Translations under genes and position numbers: made by a program
Origin: G963662905 sp963662905
Lineage (GTDB): Bacteria > Bacteroidota > Bacteroidia > Bacteroidales > WRLA01
NCBI GenBank assembly: GCA_963662905.2
Contig: CAXXFD010000004.1
Location: 496,001 to 560,000, forward strand
Length of the DNA: 64,000 bases
Reading direction: 5' to 3'
Part shown: piece after piece, positions 1 through 8,869 of the stretch
Layout of the letters: each line of letters begins with the position of its first letter
How positions within the stretch are numbered: position 1 is the first letter of the stretch
Notes under the pieces: generated by a model
What the model saw: the letters and a program-made list of their open reading frames with translations, nothing else
Database searches by the model: none
Told to the model about the DNA's origin: nothing

Positions 1-3000
1 GCGACAAACAATCCGCTGAATACGGCCATGCCCATTACTTTCCTTGCTTCTGCACCTGCTCCCGTAGCAATAAGGAGCGGTATTACGCCGAGGATAAACG
101 AAAAAGCAGTCATAAGGATGGGTCGGAAGCGTATTGATGCCGATTCAATGGCGGCCTCAATCAATGATTTTCCCTCTTCAAATTTGATTTTTGCAAATTC
201 AACAATCAGGATGGCGTTTTTAGCTGCAAGGGCAATGAGGAGCACCAGTGCAATTTGTGCATAAACATTATTTTCGTAGCTTGTGCTGCCAAGGCGCGCC
301 AGGTATAATCCGAGCAGTGCCCCGAATACCGCAAAAGGAATTCCCAAAAGGATACTAAAGGGCAGCGACCAGCTTTCGTATTGAGCCGAGAGGATCAGGA
401 AAACAAAAAGCAAAGAGAACACAAAGACCACATATCCGGTTCCTCCGGATTCTTCTTCCTGATAAGAAAGCGCGTTCCAGGCATAGCCCATATCTTCGGG
501 CAGGCTTTGCGCAGCTACTTCTTTCAGCGCGTTCATGGCTTCTGTTGAGGAATATCCCGCCGCAGGGGCGCCCATCACTTCTACCGACCGGTAGAGGTTA
601 AAACGGGTCGTAAAATCCGGGCCGGTGATTTCCTCAATTTCCACCAAAGTAGATAGGGGCACCATTTTTCCCTCATTATTGATCACAAAGAAATTTTCCA
701 GTTCTTCAGGCCCCAGACGGTATTCGGGCTCAGCCTGCACATAGGTTTTGTACAAACGTCCGAAGCGGTTAAAATCATTGACATACACGCCTCCAAGAAA
801 TGCCCCGATGGTTGTATGAAGATCACCGAGGTTTACGCCGGTTTTCAGTACTTTATCGCGGTTTACGTCCATAAAGCGCATAGGCACATTGGCTTTGAAG
901 GTTGTATATGCACTGGCGATTTCGGGACGCGCATTGGCTGCCTGAATAAATTTTTGTGCGTTTTTGGCCAGATAATCCACAGTATTACCGCCTTTGTCCT
1001 GGATCATAATACTAAAACCCGATCCTGTTCCCAATCCCTGGATAGGTGGTGGACCAAAAGCAAATGCCTGTGCCTCAGGAATGGCCATATAAAGCTTCGC
1101 GTTAACACTGTTAATAATGTCATCTACTGTTACTTCGCGATCATCCCAGTTTTTCATGGTTACAAAAAGCGAACCCGAGGAAGAGCTCATACTTCCGTTA
1201 ATGAGGTTATAACCGGGAATAGAGGTTACAAAAGCAACGCCTTCTTCCTGCATGAGGATATTTTCTATTTTTTTGAGTGTTGCATCCGATCTTTGCAGCG
1301 ATGATGCTTCGGGAAGCTGGGCACTGATCATAAAATAGCCCTGGTCTTCATTAGGAATAAAGCCTCCGGGAACCAGCTTACCCAAAATCATAATCATCCC
1401 AAAAGTGATGACGATAAAAACAACACCACGGGATAATTTTCTGGAAATCACACTGGCAAAACTGAGGTATTTTTCTGATGTACGGTCGAAGCTTTTGTTG
1501 AAGCCTCCAAAAAAACGTCCGAGCAAACCTTTGGATTGCTTTTGCGGGCGCAGCAATAATGAACTGAGTGCCGGACTAAGTGATAGTGCATTGATGGAGG
1601 AAAAAACCACAGAAACCGCAATGGTAATGGCAAACTGCTGGTAAAGCCTTCCGGTGATGCCACCCATAAAAGCTACAGGCACAAAAACAGCCACAACCAC
1701 TAAAGTAGTAGCCACAACCGGGGCAGAAACTTCCTGCATAGCCTTGCGTGTGGCTTCTTTGGGGTTCAATCCTTTTTCGATATTGGCCTGCACGGCCTCC
1801 ACCACCACAATAGCATCATCCACAACGATCCCGATTGCAAGAACAAGGCCAAGAAGCGAAAGCGTATTGATAGAAAAACCCAGCAATGGAAATACAATAA
1901 AAGCACCAATGAGCGAAACGGGAATAGCAAGTGTAGGAATGAGTGTTGCGCGGTAGTTTTGGAGGAAGATAAACACAACAAGGATTACCAGGGCCAAAGC
2001 CTGCAATAATGTAATCACAATTTCCCGGATTCCCGCAGTAATAGGCTCGGTAGTATCGAGGGCAATATCATATTCCATTCCTTCCGGAAATCCCTGGGAG
2101 AGTTTTTCCATTGTAGAACGTATATTATTAGCAACGTCGATAGCATTGGAACCCGGAGCCTGATAGATAAAAATCAATCCGCAGTCCTTTTTATTAACAC
2201 GTGTAAAAGCATTATACATTTCCACGCCCAGTTCGATGCGGGCAACATCCTTCAACTTCAACTGTTTTCCTTCTTCGGTTGTACGGATTACAATTTCCCC
2301 AAATTCCTCTTCCGTTTTTAAACGGTCTTTCATCATTACCGCATAAGTAAATTCCGTGCCTGGAGGCGCAGGTTCGCCGCCAAATGTACCTCCGGGCACA
2401 ATGGCGTTTTGCTCCTGTATGGCGTTGGTAATTTCCGGAATGGTGAGTCCAAGCTGTGCCATACGGTCGGGTTTTACCCAAATACGCATTGCATAATCGC
2501 TCACACCAATTACATCTGTTTTTCCCACACCGGAAAGGCGTGCCAGCTCATCGGCCATATTGATACGTGCATAGTTTCCGATAAAATCGCGGCTGTATTT
2601 TCCGTCTTTTGCTGTTAAGGTAATGAGCATCAACGGAAAGGAAAAAGATTTTTCGGTAGTCACACCCGTTTGCTTTACTTCCGAGGGCAGTTTATTGGTA
2701 GCAGTGGACACCCTGTTTTGGGTAAGGACGTTGGCCATATCCACGTCTGTTCCGAGGTCAAATGACACCTGAATGCTCATGGAGCCGGAATTGGAGTTGG
2801 TGGATTTCATATAAATGGAATTATCCACACCATTAATTTTTTGCTCGAGCGGTGTTGCCACACTTTGCTCCACAGTTGTGGCACTGGCGCCGGTATATTG
2901 CGCCGAAACATTAACCATAGGGGGTGTAAGGTTGGGGTATTGCTCAACAGGCAGTCCCAGCATGGATATCACACCCACAATTACGGTAATGATCGCAATG

Positions 3001-3041
3001 ACCATGGCCACAATGGGCCGGTTTACAAAGAAATTTCCCAT
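1..3041 (-). CDS. RND efflux pump inner-membrane permease (HAE1/AcrB type), 3' end cut by window
   Basis: Proton-driven trimeric inner-membrane pump that exports hydrophobic compounds through a periplasmic adaptor and an outer-membrane channel. Translating the minus strand from the ATG at 3041 gives about 1013 residues without a stop; full family members have about 1040-1060, so roughly 20-50 residues lie beyond position 1. The protein starts MGNFFVNRPIVAMV, the usual first transmembrane helix. The TM4 segment near residue 405 has the paired aspartates (VVDDAIVVVEA) of the proton relay. The late helices near residues 870-1000 are present (AQYESWSLPF, AAKNAILIVEFAK). The start lies 8 bp after the adaptor stop, so the two genes form an operon. 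No outer-membrane TolC-like gene is visible; it may lie beyond the window. The substrate cannot be read from sequence. Confidence 0.95.
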   Translation of the reverse strand, partial: MGNFFVNRPIVAMVIAIITVIVGVISMLGLPVEQYPNLTPPMVNVSAQYTGASATTVEQSVATPLEQKINGVDNSIYMKSTNSNSGSMSIQVSFDLGTDVDMANVLTQNRVSTATNKLPSEVKQTGVTTEKSFSFPLMLITLTAKDGKYSRDFIGNYARINMADELARLSGVGKTDVIGVSDYAMRIWVKPDRMAQLGLTIPEITNAIQEQNAIVPGGTFGGEPAPPGTEFTYAVMMKDRLKTEEEFGEIVIRTTEEGKQLKLKDVARIELGVEMYNAFTRVNKKDCGLIFIYQAPGSNAIDVANNIRSTMEKLSQGFPEGMEYDIALDTTEPITAGIREIVITLLQALALVILVVFIFLQNYRATLIPTLAIPVSLIGAFIVFPLLGFSINTLSLLGLVLAIGIVVDDAIVVVEAVQANIEKGLNPKEATRKAMQEVSAPVVATTLVVVAVFVPVAFMGGITGRLYQQFAITIAVSVVFSSINALSLSPALSSLLLRPQKQSKGLLGRFFGGFNKSFDRTSEKYLSFASVISRKLSRGVVFIVITFGMIMILGKLVPGGFIPNEDQGYFMISAQLPEASSLQRSDATLKKIENILMQEEGVAFVTSIPGYNLINGSMSSSSGSLFVTMKNWDDREVTVDDIINSVNAKLYMAIPEAQAFAFGPPPIQGLGTGSGFSIMIQDKGGNTVDYLAKNAQKFIQAANARPEIASAYTTFKANVPMRFMDVNRDKVLKTGVNLGDLHTTIGAFLGGVYVNDFNRFGRLYKTYVQAEPEYRLGPEELENFFVINNEGKMVPLSTLVEIEEITGPDFTTRFNLYRSVEVMGAPAAGYSSTEAMNALKEVAAQSLPEDMGYAWNALSYQEEESGGTGYVVFVFSLLFVFLILSAQYESWSLPFSILLGIPFAVFGALLGLYLARLGSTSYENNVYAQIALVLLIALAAKNAILIVEFAKIKFEEGKSLIEAAIESASIRFRPILMTAFSFILGVIPLLIATGAGAEARKVMGMAVFSGLFV

Positions 3042-3049
3042 ATGGCTTA

Positions 3050-4234
3050 TTATTTGTTGGTTGTGGATTCGGGATCAACAATTTTGGGCATCACTTTCAT
3101 ACCCGTGCTTACCTTTTGCAGCCCTTCGTAAATAATGGTCTGCCCCGGCTCGAGCCCTTTAAAAATTACCCAGTCGCTGCCGACTTTCGGGCCAACTGTT
3201 ACTTCCTGGATTTTAATTGTGCTGTCTTGATCAACCAGGACTACCTGATGAATACCCTGTAATTCTTTGATACTTCTTTGCGGAACCTTAATGGCATTTG
3301 TCAGGTTCTCTATTTGTGCTTTGATTTTAGCGAACATTCCCGGCCTCAGTATTCTTTTGGGGTTAGGAAAGCTGGCTTGAACCGTGATACTTCCGGTAGT
3401 AGGATCCACATTACGGTCCACAAAATCGAATTTCCCTTTCAGGGGATATATTTCTCCATCGGAAAGGATCATTTCGAGATAATTATCAGATTTTTCTTTG
3501 TTTTTGATGCGCAATTGTTGAGCTGCACTATCGAGTGAAGAAATATACTGCGCCATTTTCAAGTAATCGGATTCGCTGAGGGAGAACCGAACTTTGACCC
3601 TGTCGATGTCCGAAACTTCATTGAGCACAACCGGGTTTGGGCTTTGGCCTACGAAATCGCCCACACGGGCTTCCGAGATCCCAATAATACCGCTTACAGG
3701 GCTATAAATTTTAGTATAGCCTAACTGGATTTTCGCTGCGTCCAGGTTTGCTTTTGCTGCTTCCACCGAAGCCTGGGCCGCGTCATAATTGGCCACGGCA
3801 GCATCGAGGTCGCTTTGGCTTACGGCGTTTTTTTCTGCCAGTGGCCTGATACGCTTCAGGTCGTTGTCAGCCTTCACTAATTGCGTTTGGGCTGAGGCAA
3901 CATCGCTCATGCGGGCAGCCACAGTTGCCTCAAAAGGCTCCGGATCAATGGTATAAAGGAGTTGCCCTTTTTCCACCCTGCTTCCTTCGGTAAAATGCAT
4001 GCTTTCCAGGAAACCCTCCACACGTGCACGGATGGCTATATCGGATTGACCGTAAATCTGCCCGACAAATTCCGTGTAAATCGGTATATCAGAAGCTTGT
4101 ACCTTAATTACCTCCACAGGTGGCGGAGGCATTTCCTTAGCGTTTTTGTCGCTGCTGCACGATTGCAGCATGACTGCATAGCTACCGGCAAAAAGCATCG
4201 CCAGTAAATAAACCCGTAAACTACTTTTTTTCAT
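3050..4234 (-). CDS. RND efflux periplasmic adaptor (membrane fusion protein), lipoprotein
   Basis: Adaptor of 394 residues linking the RND permease to an outer-membrane channel. A lipoprotein signal ends in LQSC with the lipidated cysteine at residue 26. The lipoyl-like half-motif (RARVEGFLESMHF) near residues 70-85, an alpha-hairpin rich in A/Q/D around residues 105-170, and the beta-barrel region (DRNVDPTTGSITVQA) near 275 follow the AcrA/MexA order. It is the first gene of the pair and the permease follows after 8 bp. No regulator gene (TetR or MarR type) sits beside it. The upstream side carries a MITE-like inverted repeat, which may have changed its promoter. Confidence 0.95.
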   Translation of the reverse strand: MKKSSLRVYLLAMLFAGSYAVMLQSCSSDKNAKEMPPPPVEVIKVQASDIPIYTEFVGQIYGQSDIAIRARVEGFLESMHFTEGSRVEKGQLLYTIDPEPFEATVAARMSDVASAQTQLVKADNDLKRIRPLAEKNAVSQSDLDAAVANYDAAQASVEAAKANLDAAKIQLGYTKIYSPVSGIIGISEARVGDFVGQSPNPVVLNEVSDIDRVKVRFSLSESDYLKMAQYISSLDSAAQQLRIKNKEKSDNYLEMILSDGEIYPLKGKFDFVDRNVDPTTGSITVQASFPNPKRILRPGMFAKIKAQIENLTNAIKVPQRSIKELQGIHQVVLVDQDSTIKIQEVTVGPKVGSDWVIFKGLEPGQTIIYEGLQKVSTGMKVMPKIVDPESTTNK

Positions 4235-4282
4235 AAGTCAGGTGTTTAATATTAGTTAGTTAGATTCTGCCCATAATGTCCG

Positions 4283-4457
4283 GAGTTTGCTCTATAAAGT
4301 TCAAATTCAAGGCGCTATGCTGCGATGTGCTGAGCGTAGCCGAAGTAAGCACAGCCGAAGTAGGTGTGAAAAATCCAAACCGTAGTCCCGTAAGTACGGG
4401 ATGAGTATTTGAATTTTGAGCAATCCCAAAATTTCGGGAGACTTTATAGACAAACTC
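4283..4457. repeat. MITE-like imperfect inverted repeat
   Basis: The left arm (4283-4310, starting GAGTTTGCTCTATAAAGT) pairs with the complement of the right arm (4407-4457, ending ACTTTATAGACAAACTC). There is one indel in the outer 18 nt, and a further match of TCAAA(A)TTCAA inside. The right arm holds an extra short hairpin, CCCAAAATTTCGGG. The centre has the small palindrome GTCCCGTAAGTACGGGA. No gene is inside. TAGTTAG occurs on both sides (4253-4259 and 4458-4464) but not symmetrically, so a target duplication is only suggested. Classification as a non-autonomous element is inference. Confidence 0.5.
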
Positions 4458-5032
4458 TAGTTAGTGTATTCAGGCATGCAATTTAGCTAAAATGCAAAGA
4501 TTTTGCAAATGTATTCTGATTTATGAAGCTACCGCATTCAAATCTCCATTGAAGCAGTCTTCGCAAACCCGCTGCCAATTAAGAACTTACAGCCTGCCAA
4601 ACCTCCCTCTTTATTGGCTTTCCGGCCAAACTTAAAAGGCATAAGCTGATGCCTTAATCGCTTGCTTTTTGCCTTGCTTTGCCCGGGAATGCAGAAATAT
4701 GTTATACAGCTGAATTGCAAAGGAGCACAGAATATCTGAAAACAAGCTTAAAAGCACGTTCAGCATGCAGGGCAAACGCATAATAAATGCTACATTTCTC
4801 ACTGTAAATGCATCGCCCATCCGTTTCATAGTCATTCGTTATAATGTATTTAAAGGTATTGGCGAAAGATAATTTAATCTCTCAATGGAATGAATATACT
4901 GATATTACAGGTGTCAGCCCTTCAGTCTGTTGAAAATTGCGCTGATAATGCAATGTATTGTATTTCAGGCTATAAACCAGATATATACAAACCTGATGCG
5001 CTGCAACAGGTTTATGTCAAACCCAACAGATA
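4458..5032. other. Non-coding stretch between efflux operon and IS element
   Basis: About 570 bp with no gene I can support. The short open frames here have no signal peptide, domain or plausible start. The sequence is AT-rich with scattered stops in all frames, and no clear promoter or terminator was found. Confidence 0.4.
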
Positions 5033-5067
5033 GGCAGCCTGTAAGGCTGCGCTTGAGTTTGGATTTA

Positions 5068-5135
5068 ACTAGATAAAAAAAAGTCAAAAGGCATACACTC
5101 TTTTGACTTTTTTTATATCTTTGAATCTAGTTGTA
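5068..5135. terminator. Hairpin inside the left end of the IS, likely anti-readthrough terminator
   Basis: AACTAGAT at 5068-5075 pairs with ATCTAGTT near 5125-5132. Inside it, AAAAAAGTCAAAAG (ending about 5090) pairs with CTTTTGACTTTTTT (about 5099-5112). The inner stem followed by a T run reads as an intrinsic terminator. A structure at this place would stop outside transcripts from entering the transposase genes; this role is inferred from position. Confidence 0.6.
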
Positions 5136-5161
5136 TAACTAGTAATTTAAAATTAGCAATT

Positions 5162-5368
5162 ATGGGATATCCAACAAAAATTCAATTAATTAAAAGAGTG
5201 GCCAGCGAACAATGGTACATTAACTTCCCATCGGCAGTTGCACAAGCAATGGAATTCGAGAAAGGAGAAGTTGTCGAATGGGTTATTGAGGACAAAAGTA
5301 AAATGGTACTTAAAAGGCCCAATCCGATTGAACCGGATGATAAAAAAAAACTCAAAAAACCTGATTGA
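5162..5368 (+). CDS. Small IS-encoded protein, AbrB/SpoVT-like fold suspected
   Basis: A 68-residue protein starting MGYPTKIQLIKR. The pattern of short beta-strands with FEKGEVVEWVIEDK and VLKRP resembles one swapped-hairpin (AbrB/MazE-like) DNA-binding unit, and it ends in a lysine-rich tail. It lies between the left IS end and the transposase and overlaps the transposase start by 32 nt in another frame, so the two are probably translationally coupled. The frame relation is +1, not the -1 of classical programmed IS frameshifting. Its likely role is control of transposase expression or end binding. The fold call is from sequence pattern only. Confidence 0.6.
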   Translation: MGYPTKIQLIKRVASEQWYINFPSAVAQAMEFEKGEVVEWVIEDKSKMVLKRPNPIEPDDKKKLKKPD

Positions 5369-6788
5369 TGAACTGGACAGTTTGATAAACGAATGTTATT
5401 CTGCCTTTCCAAATCATGGGGCCTGGAAACGAGCAAGGGAACTTATGTATGGGAGCCTAAATTGCTTGGGTCGCCATACATTAACAGGGATACTGTCTGC
5501 GTCAGGGAACCAGTTTCAGGATTGGACATCAGCCTACCGGCTATTTAGCCAGGGCCGGATTGACATTGAGAAAATCATGAATGTTGCACAAGCCAATGTT
5601 CTAAAAGAAACGTCAGGATGCAGTAATATTTATGCACAGATGGACGATACAATAGTTAAAAAAACTGGGAAAAAGATACCTGGTACTGCATGGAGAAGAG
5701 ACCCATTAGGGCCGCCTTTTCATACTAATTTTATTTGGGGCCAACGCTTTATCCAGATTTCAATGGCCCTGCCAATTGAAGGCGAGGCAGGTCAATCCAG
5801 GGCTATCCCTGTGGATTTTCATCATTGCCCAACAGTACTTCGCCCAAAGAAAAATGCAGGGCAGCAAGAGATCGAAAAGTATAAGGAAGAAAAGAAAATA
5901 GCCAAACTAAGCAAACAGGGCAGTGAGCGAATCAAATTACTCAGGGAAAATTTAGATATCCAAGGGGCAGCGGGCAAAAAACTTATCATGAGTGTTGATG
6001 GGAGTTATACAAATAGCGAAGTGCTTAAAAACCTACCGCAAAGGGTTACCTTGATCGGCAGAATCAGAAAAGACACGAAATTATTTGCAATCCCAGAAAA
6101 ACAACCCCTAAAAGGGCGCAAACGCGTTTATGGAGAACAACTGCCAACACCAGAGCAGATCCGACAGTCAGACCAGTATGAATGGCAAGAAGTAAAAGCT
6201 TGGGCAGCAGGAAAAACGCATGATTTTAATGTGAAAGTAGTCAACAATGTACGTTGGAAATCCGCTGGACAAGATCACGACCTGAAGTTAGTGGTAATAC
6301 GGCCTCTAGGTTACAGGCTTAGCAAAGGATCAAAAATACTCTACCGTCAACCAGCTTATCTTATTTGTTCGGACACAGGATTAGATCTGCAGACACTCCT
6401 CCAATCTTACTTATGGAGATGGGAAATAGAGGTCAACTTCCGTGAACAAAAGTTGATGATGGGATGTGGCCAAGCACAAGTAAGAAACAACAAATCGGCA
6501 GAAAATGTCCCTGCCTTTATAGCGGCCACTTACGCCTTGTTACATATTGCCAGCCACAGAGCTTATCAAAAATCAAATAATCACACTATCCCAAGGCCAA
6601 AATGGTATCCTAATAAAAATAAAAACCGCATAACTACCGGTGATATACTTAACAATATCAGAGCCCATCTGCATGCAAAAGCAGTTGGAATGAATTTCGA
6701 TGACTTCGTGAACAAATATATCGGGTCACAAAGCCATCAAAATAAAAAAAACCTTAGTGTTTTAGCACCTTTTTTTGTTAGAAATTAG
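5337..6788 (+). CDS. IS4-type DDE transposase
   Basis: DDE transposase of 483 residues from the ATG at 5337; an earlier in-frame ATG at 5238 would add 33 residues that overlap the small gene and look non-native. Candidate catalytic acids are the Asp in YAQMDDTIVKK (near residue 105), the Asp in LIMSVDGSY (near 222), and the Glu of the IS4 signature Y-x2-R-x3-E-x6-K, which is exact in YLWRWEIEVNFREQK (near 360). There is no frameshift or stop, and both element ends are present, so the copy may be active. It is bounded directly by the right inverted repeat. Confidence 0.9.
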   Translation: MIKKNSKNLIDELDSLINECYSAFPNHGAWKRARELMYGSLNCLGRHTLTGILSASGNQFQDWTSAYRLFSQGRIDIEKIMNVAQANVLKETSGCSNIYAQMDDTIVKKTGKKIPGTAWRRDPLGPPFHTNFIWGQRFIQISMALPIEGEAGQSRAIPVDFHHCPTVLRPKKNAGQQEIEKYKEEKKIAKLSKQGSERIKLLRENLDIQGAAGKKLIMSVDGSYTNSEVLKNLPQRVTLIGRIRKDTKLFAIPEKQPLKGRKRVYGEQLPTPEQIRQSDQYEWQEVKAWAAGKTHDFNVKVVNNVRWKSAGQDHDLKLVVIRPLGYRLSKGSKILYRQPAYLICSDTGLDLQTLLQSYLWRWEIEVNFREQKLMMGCGQAQVRNNKSAENVPAFIAATYALLHIASHRAYQKSNNHTIPRPKWYPNKNKNRITTGDILNNIRAHLHAKAVGMNFDDFVNKYIGSQSHQNKKNLSVLAPFFVRN

Positions 6789-6977
6789 CCAAACTCGAGG
6801 GCAGCCTGTAAGGCTGCGGATCTAGACTGAACATGCTACCTGATTAGAAAGCGTTTGCCCAGAGGCAATCTGCATAATGAGTCCAAATGAGAAGTGTAAT
6901 TGTTGTAAAACCGTTATAATCATAAAACAAAAAAACCCCAACCAATTGAAGATCAACTGATCGGGATTAAATTCACG

Positions 6978-7061
6978 TACCCGGAGCCGGGATCGAACCG
7001 GCACGAGTGTTACCTCATTGGTTTTTGAGACCAACGCGTCTACCAATTCCGCCATCCGGGC
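6978..7061 (-). tRNA. tRNA-Leu (CAA)
   Basis: The reverse strand folds as a class II tRNA. The 5' acceptor strand GCCCGGA pairs with TCCGGGT. The D-arm contains AATTGGTAGACGC. The anticodon stem TTGGT/ACCAA encloses the loop CTCAAAA with anticodon CAA. A long variable arm (TGAGGTAACACTC) and the T-arm GCCGGTTCGATCCCGGC follow. CCA is not encoded. It is divergent from prs and has its own promoter. Confidence 0.95.
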
Positions 7062-7091
7062 AATAACATTAAGTACGTTTTTTGAGGTGTG

Positions 7092-7121
7092 CAAAGATAA
7101 GAATTTATTTGAATTAACAAA
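7092..7121 (-). promoter_or_regulatory. Bacteroidota-type promoter of tRNA-Leu
   Basis: On the minus strand, TTTG (7121-7118), 18 nt, then TATCTTTG (7099-7092), matching the TTTG / TAnnTTTG promoter form. Transcription would start near 7086, about 25 nt before the mature tRNA. Confidence 0.75.
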
Positions 7122-7136
7122 TAAGCAGACGAATAA

Positions 7137-7167
7137 TTTGAATGAATTGAAATTAAGTGTAATTTTG
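7137..7167 (+). promoter_or_regulatory. Bacteroidota-type promoter of prs
   Basis: TTTG at 7137-7140, 19 nt, then TAATTTTG at 7160-7167. Both boxes match the consensus exactly. The predicted start is near 7173, about 29 nt before the prs ATG. It is back-to-back with the tRNA promoter. Confidence 0.8.
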
Positions 7168-7201
7168 CAGCCCTGAAAACGATCCAAACTATCTAAGTAT
7201 C

Positions 7202-8155
7202 ATGGCGAAACCTAAAGTACAGATATTTTCGGGCAGGGCAACCCGCTATCTGGCAGAAAAAATTGCCGCCTCATACGGCCAGGAGCTGGGAGAAGTGAAT
7301 ACCACAACTTTCAGCGACGGCGAATTTCAACCTTCTTTTGAGCAAACACTGCGCGGTAATGACGTCTTCATTATCCAGTCTACATTTGCTCCTGCCGACA
7401 ACCTCATGGAGCTTTTGCTCATGATTGATGCGGCAAAAAGAGCATCTGCCAAACGTATTGTTGCGATTATCCCTTATTTCGGATTTGCCCGTCAGGATCG
7501 AAAAGACAAACCACGTGTATCTATTGGTTCAAAGCTGGTCGCAGACCTTCTGACTGCTGCAGGCGTTTCGCGGGTTATCACTATGGATCTCCATTCCGAT
7601 CAGATTCAGGGCTTTTTTAATGTGCCTGTTGACCATCTTTATGCCAGTTCTATTTTTATCCCATACCTGAAACAGCTCGATTTACCCAACTTAGTCATTG
7701 CTTCACCGGATACCGGCGGAACCAAGAGGGCTGCTGCCTATGCAAAATTCCTCAATTCGGAACTTGTACTTTGCTATAAGCAGCGCAGTAAAGCCAATCA
7801 GGTGGACACTATGACCATCATCGGCGATGTTACCGGAAAAGATGTGGTTTTGATTGATGACATCATCGATACTGCCGGCACAATTACAAAGGCAGCCGAC
7901 ATCATGAAAGAAAACGGCGCCAATTCCGTTCGGTGCATTTGCACACATCCGGTATTCTCCGGTAAAGCATACGAACGCATCGAAAATTCCGCACTCGTTG
8001 AAGCACTTGTTTCAGACACAATGCCTCTCGACGAAAAAAAGAAAACAGATAAAATTCATGTGCTTTCCACATGCGATATTTTTAGCGACGTGATAAGCCG
8101 TGTTCATAAATACAAATCGATAAGCTCTCATTTTGAGTTTAATACACAAGTTTAA
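7202..8155 (+). CDS. prs: Ribose-phosphate pyrophosphokinase (PRPP synthetase)
   Basis: Makes PRPP from ribose 5-phosphate and ATP for nucleotide, histidine and tryptophan synthesis; cytosolic. The protein has 317 residues, a typical length. Visible family motifs are FSDGEF near 38, the ATP-loop FARQDRKDKPR near 97-107, DLHSDQIQGFF near 131-141, and the PRPP-binding loop VVLIDDIIDTAGTI near 213-226. It is the first gene of a prs / L25 / pth cluster that is commonly found together in Bacteroidota. Confidence 0.98.
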   Translation: MAKPKVQIFSGRATRYLAEKIAASYGQELGEVNTTTFSDGEFQPSFEQTLRGNDVFIIQSTFAPADNLMELLLMIDAAKRASAKRIVAIIPYFGFARQDRKDKPRVSIGSKLVADLLTAAGVSRVITMDLHSDQIQGFFNVPVDHLYASSIFIPYLKQLDLPNLVIASPDTGGTKRAAAYAKFLNSELVLCYKQRSKANQVDTMTIIGDVTGKDVVLIDDIIDTAGTITKAADIMKENGANSVRCICTHPVFSGKAYERIENSALVEALVSDTMPLDEKKKTDKIHVLSTCDIFSDVISRVHKYKSISSHFEFNTQV

Positions 8156-8173
8156 TTTTTAAATTATTTAATT

Positions 8174-8770
8174 ATGAAAGTTTTTTCTATGAGCGGTTCT
8201 CTTCGCGAGAACGTAGGGAAGAAAGAAGCCAAAAAAAACCGCCGCGAAGGTTTGGTGCCTTGCGTGCTTTATGGAGGTGAAAAACAAGTACATTTTACTG
8301 TTTCCGCCAAGGAACTCGACAGGGTTCTCTTCACTCCCGAAGTGCATTTGCTGGAGATCACAATCGACGGAACGATGCACAAAGCTATTTTGAGCGACAT
8401 TCAGTATCACCCAATAACTGACCATGCGCTGCATGTTGATTTCATCGAATGCTGGGACGACAAAAAAGTGAAAATTGCACTTCCCGTAAAATATACCGGC
8501 ACTTCAAAAGGCGTGGTTAAAGGCGGCAAACTCCGTCAAAGGATGCGCAAAATAAGGGTTCAGGGTCTTATGAGGGATCTTCCTGAATACATTACGCTCG
8601 ACATCACAAAGCTTGAAATCGGTCAGGCAATCCGTGTTCGTGATATCCAAATCGACAAATTGACAATTCTGGAGCCGGGCAGCTCACTCGTTCTCGGAGT
8701 TAAATCCGGACGCGGCGTGGCAGCCACCGGAGAAGGCGAAGAAGGAGCAGAAGAATCTTCAGACGAATAG
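8174..8770 (+). CDS. rplY: 50S ribosomal protein L25, Ctc (TL5) form
   Basis: A 198-residue 5S rRNA-binding ribosomal protein of the long Ctc/TL5 type: an N-terminal L25 domain (residues 1-90, with REGLVPCVLYGG) plus a C-terminal beta domain. It ends in an acidic tail (GEGEEGAEESSDE) typical of this form. It starts 18 nt after prs, so the two are co-transcribed. A strong terminator follows. Confidence 0.95.
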   Translation: MKVFSMSGSLRENVGKKEAKKNRREGLVPCVLYGGEKQVHFTVSAKELDRVLFTPEVHLLEITIDGTMHKAILSDIQYHPITDHALHVDFIECWDDKKVKIALPVKYTGTSKGVVKGGKLRQRMRKIRVQGLMRDLPEYITLDITKLEIGQAIRVRDIQIDKLTILEPGSSLVLGVKSGRGVAATGEGEEGAEESSDE

Positions 8771-8789
8771 TATTCAACTCTTTAATATC

Positions 8790-8834
8790 AGCTGCTTTGT
8801 ATCTCCCGGTCAGGACTGCAAAGCAGCTTTTTCT
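8790..8834 (+). terminator. Intrinsic terminator after rplY
   Basis: A 10-bp stem, AGCTGCTTTG (8790-8799) with CAAAGCAGCT (8819-8828), followed by a T-rich run. It lies between rplY and pth, so pth may depend on partial readthrough or its own promoter. Confidence 0.85.
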
Positions 8835-8869
8835 TTGTTAATACATTTTTAAACTGATTGGTTTCTGAG

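Larger units (their letters stand above)
5033..6818 (+). mobile_element. IS4-type insertion sequence with palindromic terminal inverted repeats
   Basis: A complete element of about 1.79 kb. The left end (5033-5062) and right end (6789-6818) are inverted copies: CCAAACTC, then A/G, AG, then the hairpin GCAGCCTnnnAGGCTGC. Each end therefore has a self-complementary outer block plus a 12-nt inner block. The element carries a small AbrB-like gene and a DDE transposase. A clear target-site duplication is not visible (left flank ends AGATAG, right flank begins GATCTAG), so the exact outer base may be off by one or two. It sits about 160 bp from the tRNA-Leu gene. Confidence 0.85.

Noticed and set aside
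4632..4835. A 67-codon minus-strand frame upstream of the first IS element
   Set aside because: No recognisable domain or start context; it overlaps another chance frame on the same strand.
5162..5400. Classical -1 programmed frameshift between the small IS gene and the transposase at the A-rich run
   Set aside because: The transposase is in the +1 frame relative to the small gene, and it has its own ATG at 5337, so coupled reinitiation is simpler.
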